In this document: one piece after another, positions 51,637 to 60,090 of the stretch | How positions within the stretch are numbered: position 1 is the stretch's first letter | Layout: each line of letters starts with the position of its first letter | The notes under the pieces: generated by a model | Databases searched by the model: none | Told to the model about the DNA's origin: nothing | What the model saw: the letters and a program-made list of their open reading frames with translations, nothing else | Program-made: the position numbers and the translations under genes | DNA from: Dyella humicola | GTDB lineage: Bacteria; Pseudomonadota; Gammaproteobacteria; Xanthomonadales; Rhodanobacteraceae | DNA length: 64,000 bases | NCBI RefSeq assembly: GCF_026283945.1 | Contig: NZ_JAPDPC010000001.1 | Location: 62,001-126,000 of the forward strand | Reading direction: 5' to 3'

Positions 51637-51677
51637 AACACATCGCCCGGCGACCCCAGGCGGCCTTCGCCTTGGGT

Positions 51678-52235
51678 TCAGGCAGCGGCCCAACCTTTGC
51701 GGGGGGGGTTGTTGGCATCGTGCTCGCCACGCTGGGGCAGCTCGCCCACCTGGACGCTGAGCAGGGACTCGACCAGCGGCGCGAACTGGCGCAGCGCCCG
51801 TTCGTACACCTGGCGCTTGAAATTGACCACATGCGAGGCCGGGTACCAGAAATCCACCCAGCGCCACAGATCAAACTCGGGCTTCTCACAGGCGTCCAGG
51901 CGCAGCGCATTCTCTTCGCCTACGAGACGCAGCAGGAACCACACCTGTTTCTGGCCAATGCAGGTCGGGCGCTGGTGGTGGCGCACATAGCGGCTCGGCA
52001 GGCGGTAACGCAGCCAGCCACGGGTGGCGCCAATCACCTCCACATGGTGCGGCGCGAGCCCGGTTTCCTCTTCGAGCTCGCGGTACATCGCTTCCAGCGG
52101 CGTCTCGTCGCTGCGCATGCCGCCCTGGGGAAACTGCCAGCCATCACGATTGACGCGGCGAGCCCAGAACAGTCGGCCGTCTGCATTAAGCAGCACGATG
52201 CCCACATTCGGACGGTAGCCATCAACGTCAATCAT
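51678..52235 (-). CDS. rppH: RNA pyrophosphohydrolase
   Basis: A 185-residue Nudix enzyme that trims 5' triphosphates from mRNA and starts decay. The start [20 protein letters not shown] and the Nudix region [20 protein letters not shown] then RELEEETGL are diagnostic. The C-terminal part is a little longer than the E. coli enzyme, ending [18 protein letters not shown], and the codons for PP lie within an eight-G run (51701-51708). Confidence 0.94.
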   Translation of the reverse strand: MIDVDGYRPNVGIVLLNADGRLFWARRVNRDGWQFPQGGMRSDETPLEAMYRELEEETGLAPHHVEVIGATRGWLRYRLPSRYVRHHQRPTCIGQKQVWFLLRLVGEENALRLDACEKPEFDLWRWVDFWYPASHVVNFKRQVYERALRQFAPLVESLLSVQVGELPQRGEHDANNPPRKGWAAA

Positions 52236-52382
52236 GTCGCCTCCTGAGGCTGCTGGCGCGACTAAAATACGCGCGTCCAGAACACCTTAGCTGGGGTTGA
52301 TTCAACCACAGCGCAGGAAGTGGCGGCAAGCGAAACACTTGAACCGAAAGGCAGGGGCCATTAGACTGCCGGGCCCCGCCTG

Positions 52383-52399
52383 GTCGACGTCACGTCGAC
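52383..52399. promoter_or_regulatory. 17-bp palindrome ahead of tRNA-Met
   Basis: GTCGACGT-C-ACGTCGAC is perfectly symmetric around one base, 22 bp upstream of the mature tRNA. It may be a regulator site or a processing hairpin in the precursor RNA. Confidence 0.35.
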
Positions 52400-52421
52400 G
52401 ACAGCGCCGGGCGGCACCCAA

Positions 52422-52498
52422 GGCTATGTAGCTCAGCCGGTTAGAGCACAGCACTCATAATGCTGGGGTCGGTGGTTCGAGTCCACCCATAGCCACCA
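52422..52498 (+). tRNA. tRNA-Met (CAT), elongator type
   Basis: A full cloverleaf of 77 bases: acceptor stem GGCTATG/CATAGCC, D arm AGCTC...GAGC, anticodon arm CAGCACTCATAATGCTG with anticodon CAT at 52456-52458, T arm GTGGTTCGAGTCCAC, and an encoded CCA. The sequence matches elongator Met tRNAs closely and differs from the initiator in having a paired acceptor end. CAT could in principle be a lysidine-type tRNA-Ile, but overall identity favours Met. The accessory region starts directly after its 3' end. Confidence 0.95.
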
Positions 52499-52745
52499 TG
52501 AAATTAACGCCCCTGCGAATTGGTAAGTTATTGATTCTCAGGGTAAGTCGTTCGCCAATCCCCATCTTTTTTGATGATTTCTTTGGTGCTCTCCAAGCGT
52601 CGAGTTTTTCGTGCGCGCGGTTTGAGCCCTGTTCGTGCCCTATCCGATGAGTCACAAAATCACGTGTCAACTTTTTGGCATCGAGCGCAAATCACGGCCA
52701 CGATCCGCCCGTTTCTGGGCACTGATGCGTAAGCGTCCGGCCACG
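52499..52745. other. Junction between tRNA-Met and IS66 remnant
   Basis: This stretch has no plausible gene. It begins right at the tRNA CCA end and ends with the likely IS66 terminal repeat GTAAGCGTCCGG (from 52729). A 71-residue minus-strand frame crossing the tRNA ends in GGLEPPTPAL, a frequent false ORF over tRNA genes. It may hold remains of an integrase end, but none is recognisable. Confidence 0.5.
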
Positions 52746-52773
52746 CCACATGGCGTGACGTAAGCCGCTCCGG

Positions 52774-53090
52774 TTAGGTGGGCGGAAGCAACGAGTCGAT
52801 GTCGCGGTCTTTCGTGGTTGGGAGGCGCGTGAGCATGTCGGTGAGCCGCGCATGGGAATCCAGACCGTTGGCTTTGGCCGTGGCCAGCAAGCTCATGATC
52901 GCCGCGGCACGCTTGCCGGAAGTCTCCGATCCAGCGAAGAGCCAGTTCTTGCGCCCCAACGGAATCGGGCGGATCGCGTTCTCGATCGGGTTGTTGTCGA
53001 TCGGGTAGTCGCCATTATCGACGTATCGCACGTGTGCGGCGTCCCAGCGCCGCGAGGTGTAATCGAAGGTTGCACCAGCGTTTTGGCGGT
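52774..53090 (-). pseudogene. IS66-family transposase, C-terminal fragment
   Basis: The last 100 or so residues of a TnpC-type transposase, which is normally about 500 residues: NGDYPIDNNPIENAIRPIPL, GRKNWLFAGSETSGKRAAAI and LTDMLTRLPTTKDRDIDSLL are exact family signatures. The catalytic glutamate (IEN) is present but the N-terminal zinc finger and most of the catalytic domain are missing. The match stops near 53090 and other sequence follows. The family terminal repeat (GTAAGCG...) lies at about 52729. Confidence 0.85.
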
Positions 53091-53288
53091 CGCATCGCCA
53101 TCGCTTTGGAGCTGGCCAAGGGGACGGTGGTGTGGGCCACAGTGACCTGGTTGGTTGATGCCATACCTTCACCCTCCCCGACAGCAATGCTGCTGAGAAT
53201 CGGGGCCGAAATGTGCGGCTGCGCGGCACGCTGCAAAAAACGCCACGGCGTCCCATTGAGATCGCACCTAGGGCGAATAGTCCAATAA
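53080..53288 (+). pseudogene. Possible IS110-family transposase remnant
   Basis: A short plus-strand frame contains FGGRIAIALELAKGTVVWA, similar to the N-terminal DEDD-nuclease region of IS110 transposases. The similarity ends after about 20 residues, and the frame then loses family features. It may simply be coincidental; together with the IS66 fragment it marks a scarred insertion hot spot. Confidence 0.3.
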
Positions 53289-53452
53289 TTGTATGAAAAT
53301 AAGCCTTTTTCCCCGTATCTTGCCTATAGCCTCATACGCCAGATATGGCAATCAAGAGCGAATTGCCCACCGTCCTGAAACATTCGGGGGCGCTATCGTG
53401 GCTAGGTTTTGGGCAGCCTCTCAAAGTTTTTGTCGCTAGGCATAAGAAAGTT

Positions 53453-53508
53453 AGTTTTTGAGGCAAATGTAGAGTTCCTGAGGCAAAAAAACTCACTTTC
53501 GAGGCAGT
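53453..53508. repeat. Three direct repeats around GAGGCA
   Basis: AGTTTTTGAGGCAAA, AGTTCCTGAGGCAAA and ACTTTCGAGGCAG start at about 53453, 53473 and 53495, with GAGGCA at 53460, 53480 and 53501. The spacing is two helical turns. They may be protein-binding iterons, the end of a former mobile element, or control sites for the operon. Confidence 0.5.
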
Positions 53509-53571
53509 TCGACGGGTCAAGTCGTCGATTTGGGGAGCTGTGGGAAATCCCTAGCCTCTGGGTCAAAAAGT

Positions 53572-53584
53572 AGACATACTGTCC
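53572..53584. promoter_or_regulatory. Methyltransferase autoregulation operator (SsoII/EcoRII type)
   Basis: AGACATACTGTCC resembles the inverted repeat (GGACA...TGTCC) bound by the N-terminal HTH of M.SsoII-like methyltransferases to repress their own gene. It lies two bases upstream of the start codon and includes CATACT, a possible -10 box, so binding would block transcription. A leaderless mRNA is possible because no ribosome binding site fits. Confidence 0.5.
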
Positions 53585-53586
53585 GC

Positions 53587-54858
53587 ATGTCATCCCATGA
53601 GACGACTGCTGTGCACACTACGCATGATCTGCTTTTAAGGGTGCGCGAGCGGCTGACCCAAGCCGACATTGCCCACCGCCTTGGTCGAACCATACGAACC
53701 GTTTCGCGCTGGGAGAACAAGGCGACTTCATGTCCCCTGATGCTCGGACCGGTGCTGGCAAACATGCTGGAAGAGAAGAACATGGCAGAAAAGCCCGAGT
53801 CGAAATTTACTTTCATTGATCTTTTTGCCGGCATTGGCGGCACGCGCCTAGGCTTCGAGGCGGCTGGCGGCGAGTGCGTCTTCACCAGTGAGTGGAATGA
53901 GTGGAGCAAGAAGACCTACATCAGGAACTTCGGCGAGGGGCACAACTTTGCCGGGGACATCACGCAGGTCGACGCGCACGACATTCCAGACCACGATGTT
54001 CTGGTGGGTGGTTTCCCCTGTCAGCCGTTTTCGCTGGCCGGTGTAAGCAAGAAAAACTCGCTCGGCCGTGCCCATGGATTTGAATGCACCACTCAAGGGA
54101 CACTCTTTTTCGACATCCAGCGGATCATTGAGGCCAAACGCCCCAAGGCGTTCCTGCTGGAGAACGTTAAAAACCTGCTGAGCCACGACAAGGGCAACAC
54201 ATTCCGGGTCATCAAGGATGTGCTCGAAAACAAGCTTGGCTACAAGATCGACTACAGGGTCATCGACGGCCAGCATTGGGTGCCCCAGCACCGCGAACGA
54301 ATACTGATTGTCGGGTTCCGGGAGGCCACGGACTTCACATGGGATGATCTTCGAGTGCCCAAGCAAGGCCCTTCCATTGACACCATTCTGCATCCACAGG
54401 ACGGCAGCGAAGTGGCTGAGAAACACTACACGATGGGACCGGATGCAAAGGTCAGCCCAAAGTACACGTTGACAGCCAATCTCTGGTCATACCTGCAGAA
54501 CTACGCGGCCAAGCATGCAGCCGCCGGCAATGGATTTGGCTTCGGCCTGGTCAGGCCGGGTGATGATCACCATACCCGGACGTTGTCCGCGCGCTATCAC
54601 AAGGACGGCAGCGAGATCCTGATTCATCAACCGCGCAAGCGACCCCGGCGCCTGACCCCAAGGGAATGCGCACGGCTGATGGGTTTTCCGGAATGGTTCG
54701 AGAGCCCGGTCAGCGATACCCAGGCCTATCGCCAGTTTGGTAACAGCGTGGTGGTGCCAGTCATTGCAGAAGTCGCCCGGATCATGGCACCCCGAATTCT
54801 AGAGCTGAAGCAGGCAGAGGAAAGCGGCGTGCACCAGGAGCGTCTACTCGTTGCCTGA
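53587..54858 (+). CDS. DNA (cytosine-5) methyltransferase with N-terminal HTH (Dcm/EcoRII type)
   Basis: A 423-residue C5 methyltransferase that protects host DNA. Residues about 15-65 form a helix-turn-helix ([20 protein letters not shown]). The catalytic part carries motif [17 protein letters not shown], motif [14 protein letters not shown] with the nucleophile at about Cys145, motif VI LENVKNL, motif [15 protein letters not shown], motif [17 protein letters not shown] and motif [12 protein letters not shown]. It is shorter than E. coli Dcm. Partner genes suggest CCWGG-type specificity, since EcoRII recognises CCWGG. It overlaps vsr by one base and is first in the operon. Confidence 0.93.
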   Translation: MSSHETTAVHTTHDLLLRVRERLTQADIAHRLGRTIRTVSRWENKATSCPLMLGPVLANMLEEKNMAEKPESKFTFIDLFAGIGGTRLGFEAAGGECVFTSEWNEWSKKTYIRNFGEGHNFAGDITQVDAHDIPDHDVLVGGFPCQPFSLAGVSKKNSLGRAHGFECTTQGTLFFDIQRIIEAKRPKAFLLENVKNLLSHDKGNTFRVIKDVLENKLGYKIDYRVIDGQHWVPQHRERILIVGFREATDFTWDDLRVPKQGPSIDTILHPQDGSEVAEKHYTMGPDAKVSPKYTLTANLWSYLQNYAAKHAAAGNGFGFGLVRPGDDHHTRTLSARYHKDGSEILIHQPRKRPRRLTPRECARLMGFPEWFESPVSDTQAYRQFGNSVVVPVIAEVARIMAPRILELKQAEESGVHQERLLVA

Positions 54859-55304
54859 TGGCTGATGTTGTCGACCAGGTTACGCGGAGCCGGATGATGT
54901 CCGGCATTCGTGGCAAGGACACAAAACCCGAATGGATTGTTCGGCGGGGACTCCACGCCATGGGCTTCAGGTTCCGGTTACATGTCCGCGACTTGCCTGG
55001 GCGGCCTGATCTCGTACTGCCCAGATACAACGCGGTCATCTTCATTCATGGGTGTTTCTGGCACGGGCATAACTGCCGACTGTTTAGGTGGCCCGCGAGC
55101 CGCCCCGACTTCTGGCGAGAAAAAATCGAGGGCAACAGGCAAAGGGATGTCCGTGCTTTGTACGACCTGGATTCCACGGGCTGGCGTATAGCGGTAGTCT
55201 GGGAATGCGCTCTACGGAGCAAAGGGGGGGGGATGGAGTCTGTCATAGAACGGCTGGCTGCTTGGCTTAAGAGTGACTCGTCGAGCGTGGAATTCAAGGA
55301 ATGA
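54858..55304 (+). CDS. vsr: Very short patch repair endonuclease Vsr
   Basis: A 148-residue endonuclease that nicks next to T:G mismatches formed by deamination of 5-methylcytosine. It starts [20 protein letters not shown], and carries PGRPDLVLPRY with the metal-binding Asp, FIHGCFWHGHNC with zinc-ligand cysteines and histidines, and VVWECALRSKG. It follows the methyltransferase with TGATG overlap and overlaps the next gene by ATGA. A run of nine G (55224-55232) encodes part of a Lys-Gly-Gly-Gly stretch, where slippage would shift the frame. Confidence 0.94.
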   Translation: MADVVDQVTRSRMMSGIRGKDTKPEWIVRRGLHAMGFRFRLHVRDLPGRPDLVLPRYNAVIFIHGCFWHGHNCRLFRWPASRPDFWREKIEGNRQRDVRALYDLDSTGWRIAVVWECALRSKGGGMESVIERLAAWLKSDSSSVEFKE

Positions 55305-56500
55305 AACGGGGATATCTTTCCGAGTACTTTGACGGGGTGGCCATCAAACGGCTTGCTGCGGTGGACATCGACGTTACCCGCTCCCACCAGCACGAGATCG
55401 GCACCGTTAAAGCGATGAGGTCCTTCATGGGCCTGCCCGTATTTACTGAAAGGTGGCCCACACGTTTCATCTATATGGATGATGAGAGTGACGAACCACT
55501 TTCAGAGGAAGCGACAGTCACTTACTACGACGTCCGCGCCAAGAATCCTGACCGCAGCCCCGAGCCAAGATTCTATTTCCCAACTACTCAGGTAACCCAG
55601 AGCGCCAGCGTTGGGGACTTGCTAGTGATTGCAAAATGTAAGGATGGAAGGCTTCTTTTCATCTTTGCTGAGAACGAGTCGAGCGCGGCCCGACAGCTTG
55701 AGTGGCTGTTTGGATTCTCGGATGACCTGTTTCCAACCTTCTCAGTACGGTCTGAACTTGAAACAGAGAAGGACCGTATTGGGTTATCGGCCACCTTTAT
55801 CCTGGAAACCATCGGTGTAGAAGTTGTAAGGTCAAACGACACGTTTCTTGACGAGATGCTTCGCAGGTTCAACGGGTCCTTTCCGAATACCCGTCAATTT
55901 TCGGAATTTGCGCGCGAGAGTCTTGGCGACGTCGATCCTAGGGATGACCCGGATGGTGCACTGATGGCCTGGATGGAGCGGGAGGAAATTCTGTTCCGTA
56001 CGCTTGAGCGCCATTTCCTTGCGGACTGGCTGCAACACAGTTTCAGGGGTGATGTCGATGACTTCATGAAGACATCGCTTTCGGTTCAGAACAGACGCAA
56101 GAGCAGGGTCGGCTACGCACTGGAGAACCACTTCGAAGTAATCCTCCAGTCGTTTGGCAAGCGATATCAACGTACCGTGGTTACGGAAAACAAGGCAAAG
56201 CCCGACTTTCTTTTTCCAAGCCAGATGGACTATCAAAATCCGGAGTTCCCTGCCGATCAACTCTTCATGCTCGGAGTCAAGAGCACCTGCAAGGACCGGT
56301 GGAGGCAGGTCCTCTCCGAAGCGGACCGCATTTCCAGAAAGCATCTCATGACACTCGAAAGTGCAATCAGCGAAAACCAGACGGAAGAGATGAAAGCCAA
56401 GAACCTTCAACTTGTCGTCCCGCGATCGGTCCAGGGGAGTTATAAGACCTCCCAAACTGACTGGCTGATGGACTTGAGCACCTTCTTGAAGTTGCTCTAG
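55301..56500 (+). CDS. Type II restriction endonuclease, EcoRII family
   Basis: A 399-residue enzyme, similar in length to EcoRII (about 400). The N-terminal effector domain starts MKRGYLSEYFDGVAIKRL. The C-terminal catalytic domain has SVQNRRKSRVGYALENHFEV, KPDFLFPSQMDYQNPEFPAD and MLGVKSTCKDRWRQVLSEAD, matching EcoRII's PD-(x)-xK nuclease core. EcoRII cuts CCWGG and needs two sites, one acting as effector; the same mode is inferred. It is the last gene of the methyltransferase-vsr-nuclease operon, followed by a 188-bp gap. Confidence 0.92.
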   Translation: MKRGYLSEYFDGVAIKRLAAVDIDVTRSHQHEIGTVKAMRSFMGLPVFTERWPTRFIYMDDESDEPLSEEATVTYYDVRAKNPDRSPEPRFYFPTTQVTQSASVGDLLVIAKCKDGRLLFIFAENESSAARQLEWLFGFSDDLFPTFSVRSELETEKDRIGLSATFILETIGVEVVRSNDTFLDEMLRRFNGSFPNTRQFSEFARESLGDVDPRDDPDGALMAWMEREEILFRTLERHFLADWLQHSFRGDVDDFMKTSLSVQNRRKSRVGYALENHFEVILQSFGKRYQRTVVTENKAKPDFLFPSQMDYQNPEFPADQLFMLGVKSTCKDRWRQVLSEADRISRKHLMTLESAISENQTEEMKAKNLQLVVPRSVQGSYKTSQTDWLMDLSTFLKLL

Positions 56501-56688
56501 ATGTGATGCGGCGGACGGTCCGTGGAATGTCTGGTAGCTAGGCAACATCTCGAAGCAATCATCTGAGGTTGAGACGGCTTGCGAGAGCGCATGGCTCGTG
56601 ATCAGTTGCGGGGGGGGTAACCAGTGGAACATTTAGGCATAGCTTTGTCTGCCCGCGAATGTGAGATGGCCTTTGAGGCGCCTCGGCC

Positions 56689-59600
56689 GTGATCGAGACC
56701 GTTTCAAAACAGCCATACTGGGCCACAGCGAAACCTTGGCCTGAGACCCGGCTAACAGAGGTTGCGGCCGAGATGGCCGCCATGGCCTCAACGACTCCCT
56801 ATTGCCACGCGAGAGATCGCAAACGGTTCAGGGAGTTCATCTTCAACATCTCTATGAGCTGCCTTCCCGAAGCTAGTGCGAACTACTACTGGCCAGACCT
56901 GCATCGGGAGATATCCAAACGCCTGCGTGAAAGCGACCCTCATCCTTCAGAGGAAGAACTGACAAGATTTGGCCGCGAGCTACTTGAAGTAACAGATCGA
57001 AAGGAGCTGAGCAGACTTCGAGAAGTTGGCGTACACCATTGTTTTCTTACCCTCATATTGGAACAAGCCGGGATCGGGAGGGATCGAAACAAGATCATCA
57101 ATGGCTTTTTGAGCTGGCTGGTTGGATTGCTCCCTTGCATGGAGGAGCGGGCAAGCACCGAAGCCGCGGTTCGCGCAGTCCACGACTACATCCAAACGCA
57201 GCATGAGACATCGAGACGCGATGCCATGCTGCTCTCGGGAGTGCTCGCACATATCGGCGCCGAAATCATGTCGCTGGTAGAAGCAATCACGGTATGTCCA
57301 GATCGCGTGGAAATGATCGACTGGTCATGGGATCGGTTAAGGCAGTGGTGGCTTGTTGAGGCGGGTTCCGATTTGAACGCCCTAACGCCTTCGGCGGCGA
57401 ATGTTCTTCTGAAATGGATCTCGAAACTGTCTTCAACGTGGAAACGCTCCGAGATTTTTCGTCTATGCCGCATAAAAAAGATTGAGTGTCATTGGCCCGA
57501 CGGTTCACAAGCCTCCGCGTACAGCAGCCACTTCGATCTCCCTCTCGGAAGGGCAACCATATCGACACGTCAGGTTTCGCAGGACATCTCCATCATTGAT
57601 ATTGATGAGTTGAGCCTGATCGATATAGAGAGACTTGAACGTGACGTGTGGCATGAAGTCGGGAATTCATATCGCTTCAAGATCTCGGCGGAACCGTTTT
57701 CTGAATTTTATCGGGATTTCGGCGAAGCCCGCTCTGTACCTGTATTCACGAATGCCGGAGGAGGCACTGCCAGCGTCCATTTTCTCGGGCGTCGGTCGGT
57801 TGACCCCATCCCTGCCGCAGCAAGCGCACTGAATGTTTCTGTCCGCTTCAAGTGGCGTTATGGAAACCTCCTGGCGGTCCTTGGAAGAATCAGGACATCC
57901 GTCGAAGACGGTGACGGGTATATTCTACGTATCGGCAACAAGGAGGTCTGGTCGGGATCTGTCCGCAACGGATATTTAGCCGGCCTGACGTTGAGGCCGT
58001 TGGGAGTCGAGCGAATTCTGGCCCCTGTGGAGATCAGAATCGACATCAGCCTGATTCGCGATGGTCGAGTCGAGGCGCAGAGGCTCGTTCCTGTGTGGCC
58101 GTTGCAAGAGGATGCATTTCTCGTCTGCGGCAGCAATGTCTACCGGAATGCTTCAACCGCAATCTGCTGGGTCAAGTCCGGCCGCGACAACTGGCGCACA
58201 TCCCTTCTAGCGAGGAAACCTACTCCCGACGTTACGCTTTTCGGCCTGCGAGAAATCACACGTACCGAAACAAGTGTTTCTGGCCGACCCTATTCGCAAA
58301 TTGAACTCGGTCCATCGGGTGGCTCTCAAGGCGAAGTGCAGGTCGGAAGCCGGAAATGGACAGTCGAGTTCAGAACGCAGCTGGCGCTGTCCTATTTCCC
58401 GGATAGAGAGACAGTAAGAGGGTACGTGTCTTTCGCTGGCGCGGGGAATGTCAGAGTGGTTGAGCGAGCGAAGGACGCAGCGCTCCGATGTCACGACCCG
58501 ATTGGTGATTCCGACCTGGGGCTCTGGCTTGCCGTTGGCGACGTACAGTGCTTCCACAAGCTGAGAAATTCGGACCTCGCGATCCTCCATGATCAGCCGG
58601 CAATCGATATAGGAAACATCGCCGAGTCGAACGGCCTGATATGGCAAGGAGGTTGCCTCGCGATTCGGGTCGGAACCCCCTCTACTGCTGGAGAGGCCTC
58701 TTTCAACTTTTTCCTGCCTCCGGATAGTTCGGCTGTGGCGTCCTCGCAGCTAAGCAGGCGATCCCGGCTAGAGCTCGAATTTCCGCATCGCTCAATCATG
58801 GTCGAGTCGGATACTCCTGTTCTCGCGCCGGATGCGTTTGAGGCGAAATATTGCGTTGGCACAATTCGGGGGGAGGAGTGGAAGGTAACGGCCCGGTGGA
58901 AGCCTCGTCTGCTTGATATGACTGTTGGAGATTCACTCGGCGCAGAGTGCGGCTATCGGTACAGGGTGTTCGCGCAGCCGTTGATCCCAACAGAGATTAG
59001 TTGTCGCCCCGTCCTGTCTCACGCGAGTCACTCAGCGGTAAATTTTGCAGGCACGTTATTCCAGTTTGATACGAGTGAGTCATTCGATCTCTTGCCTCAG
59101 GTTCGACTGCACATGGCGGAGAGAAGATCGAACACTGCGCCGCTGGTGTTCGCTTCCGGCAGTGAACAGGTGGCGTGGAGTGTTGACGCTTCACCGTGCG
59201 TGCGACATTTGCAAGCGGTAGTTGCGTCACAGTTGAATGGACTTATGCAGGTTGCGGTGCAACTGAGGTTGGCAAGTCTGTTTCCCTGCGAGCTAATGCT
59301 TACGCTGGAGGGCGACAACCAGCCACCCGCGAACAAATCATTCTGGACAAACCCTGGCCCGGATTTCGAAGAATCTTTTGAATTTTCATTGCTCGTTGCG
59401 ATGCCGCATGAGTCAGAGGGGCCGCTGCGGATTCGGGTAACGAACGGGCAAGAAGAAATTCACGTTTCGTATCTGAAAGATGCTGCATCAGATCCCAGAA
59501 TGCGCAGCTTTGATGGTATCGAAGGACTGGTAAGAGCCTATCGCGAGACAGGTTCATCTGTCTGCCTCACCGAGATACTTCATGCGTATCTGCAGGGGTA

Positions 59601-60090
59601 TAGGGATGCATGTCTTTTGTGCCTGCCTGGAAGGATTGCCGGAAAGATTGCAACCGGCGCCAATCCTCAAGCCGAGACGGCGACCCGGTTAGCGCTGAAA
59701 ATGCTCGAGACGATTGAGTCAGGATCTATTGCCTATCACCCACTGCCTTCGGTGCGCGGTATTGACGAGGACCTTGCAGTGCTGACGTGTTCAATTTGGC
59801 TAATGCTGTCGGGGCGTTTAGCCGCAGCGGGAGTTCTTAGGCCCGACGATTTTACCGAGGCAATAGTCGTCGTTCAGTCGACTGGTGTCCTGCGCCACGA
59901 GCGCATGAAGGGCATTGCTGTGCTGGCGGCCGGTTACGCCAGAACCGTTGAAGAGGCGAGACAACTCCCCACCAAAGTCCATTGGACCCTCGAGGCTGTC
60001 CCCTCTGAAATGCTCGGATCCGAACTACACTCGTGTCTGGGGCAACTATCGCCGGAAATCCGAATCTGGTTGGGGAATTTAGATGAGTAA
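56689..60090 (+). CDS. 1133-residue protein of unknown family, first gene of the Hsp70-helicase cassette
   Basis: I recognise no known domain. The start is a GTG at 56689 (MIETVSKQPYWATAKPWPET) with GAGG about ten bases upstream; the first internal ATG is at codon 29. The protein looks helical over about residues 30-230, then rich in short strands up to about 930 (possible Ig-like or jelly-roll repeats, with many LxVxWxxG-like stretches such as WKVTARWKPRLLDMTV), then helical to the C terminus (RGIDEDLAVLTCSIWLMLSG). There is no signal peptide or membrane helix. It overlaps the next gene by eight bases. Its size and unique position suggest a sensor, scaffold or substrate receptor for the chaperone; this is inference. 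Confidence 0.8.
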   Translation: MIETVSKQPYWATAKPWPETRLTEVAAEMAAMASTTPYCHARDRKRFREFIFNISMSCLPEASANYYWPDLHREISKRLRESDPHPSEEELTRFGRELLEVTDRKELSRLREVGVHHCFLTLILEQAGIGRDRNKIINGFLSWLVGLLPCMEERASTEAAVRAVHDYIQTQHETSRRDAMLLSGVLAHIGAEIMSLVEAITVCPDRVEMIDWSWDRLRQWWLVEAGSDLNALTPSAANVLLKWISKLSSTWKRSEIFRLCRIKKIECHWPDGSQASAYSSHFDLPLGRATISTRQVSQDISIIDIDELSLIDIERLERDVWHEVGNSYRFKISAEPFSEFYRDFGEARSVPVFTNAGGGTASVHFLGRRSVDPIPAAASALNVSVRFKWRYGNLLAVLGRIRTSVEDGDGYILRIGNKEVWSGSVRNGYLAGLTLRPLGVERILAPVEIRIDISLIRDGRVEAQRLVPVWPLQEDAFLVCGSNVYRNASTAICWVKSGRDNWRTSLLARKPTPDVTLFGLREITRTETSVSGRPYSQIELGPSGGSQGEVQVGSRKWTVEFRTQLALSYFPDRETVRGYVSFAGAGNVRVVERAKDAALRCHDPIGDSDLGLWLAVGDVQCFHKLRNSDLAILHDQPAIDIGNIAESNGLIWQGGCLAIRVGTPSTAGEASFNFFLPPDSSAVASSQLSRRSRLELEFPHRSIMVESDTPVLAPDAFEAKYCVGTIRGEEWKVTARWKPRLLDMTVGDSLGAECGYRYRVFAQPLIPTEISCRPVLSHASHSAVNFAGTLFQFDTSESFDLLPQVRLHMAERRSNTAPLVFASGSEQVAWSVDASPCVRHLQAVVASQLNGLMQVAVQLRLASLFPCELMLTLEGDNQPPANKSFWTNPGPDFEESFEFSLLVAMPHESEGPLRIRVTNGQEEIHVSYLKDAASDPRMRSFDGIEGLVRAYRETGSSVCLTEILHAYLQGYRDACLLCLPGRIAGKIATGANPQAETATRLALKMLETIESGSIAYHPLPSVRGIDEDLAVLTCSIWLMLSGRLAAAGVLRPDDFTEAIVVVQSTGVLRHERMKGIAVLAAGYARTVEEARQLPTKVHWTLEAVPSEMLGSELHSCLGQLSPEIRIWLGNLDE

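Larger units (their letters stand above)
53289..53586. other. Gene-free leader of the restriction-modification operon
   Basis: An AT-richer 298-bp region with no plausible gene. It contains three short direct repeats (next entry) and, just before the methyltransferase ATG, an operator-like inverted repeat. It probably carries the promoter of the operon. Confidence 0.6.

Noticed and set aside
52455-52670. Small ORF ending in GGLEPPTPAL
   Set aside because: It crosses the tRNA gene in antisense; this is a frequent false prediction.
53453-53508. CRISPR-like array
   Set aside because: Only three short, imperfect repeats with spacers too short for CRISPR and no cas gene nearby.
54858-56500. Idea that vsr and the nuclease belong to the chaperone cassette
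   Set aside because: A 188-bp gap follows the nuclease gene, and both have clear roles with the methylase.
56689-60090. J-domain in the large protein
   Set aside because: No HPD tripeptide is present; the DPHPS stretch near residue 84 is not in a J-domain context.
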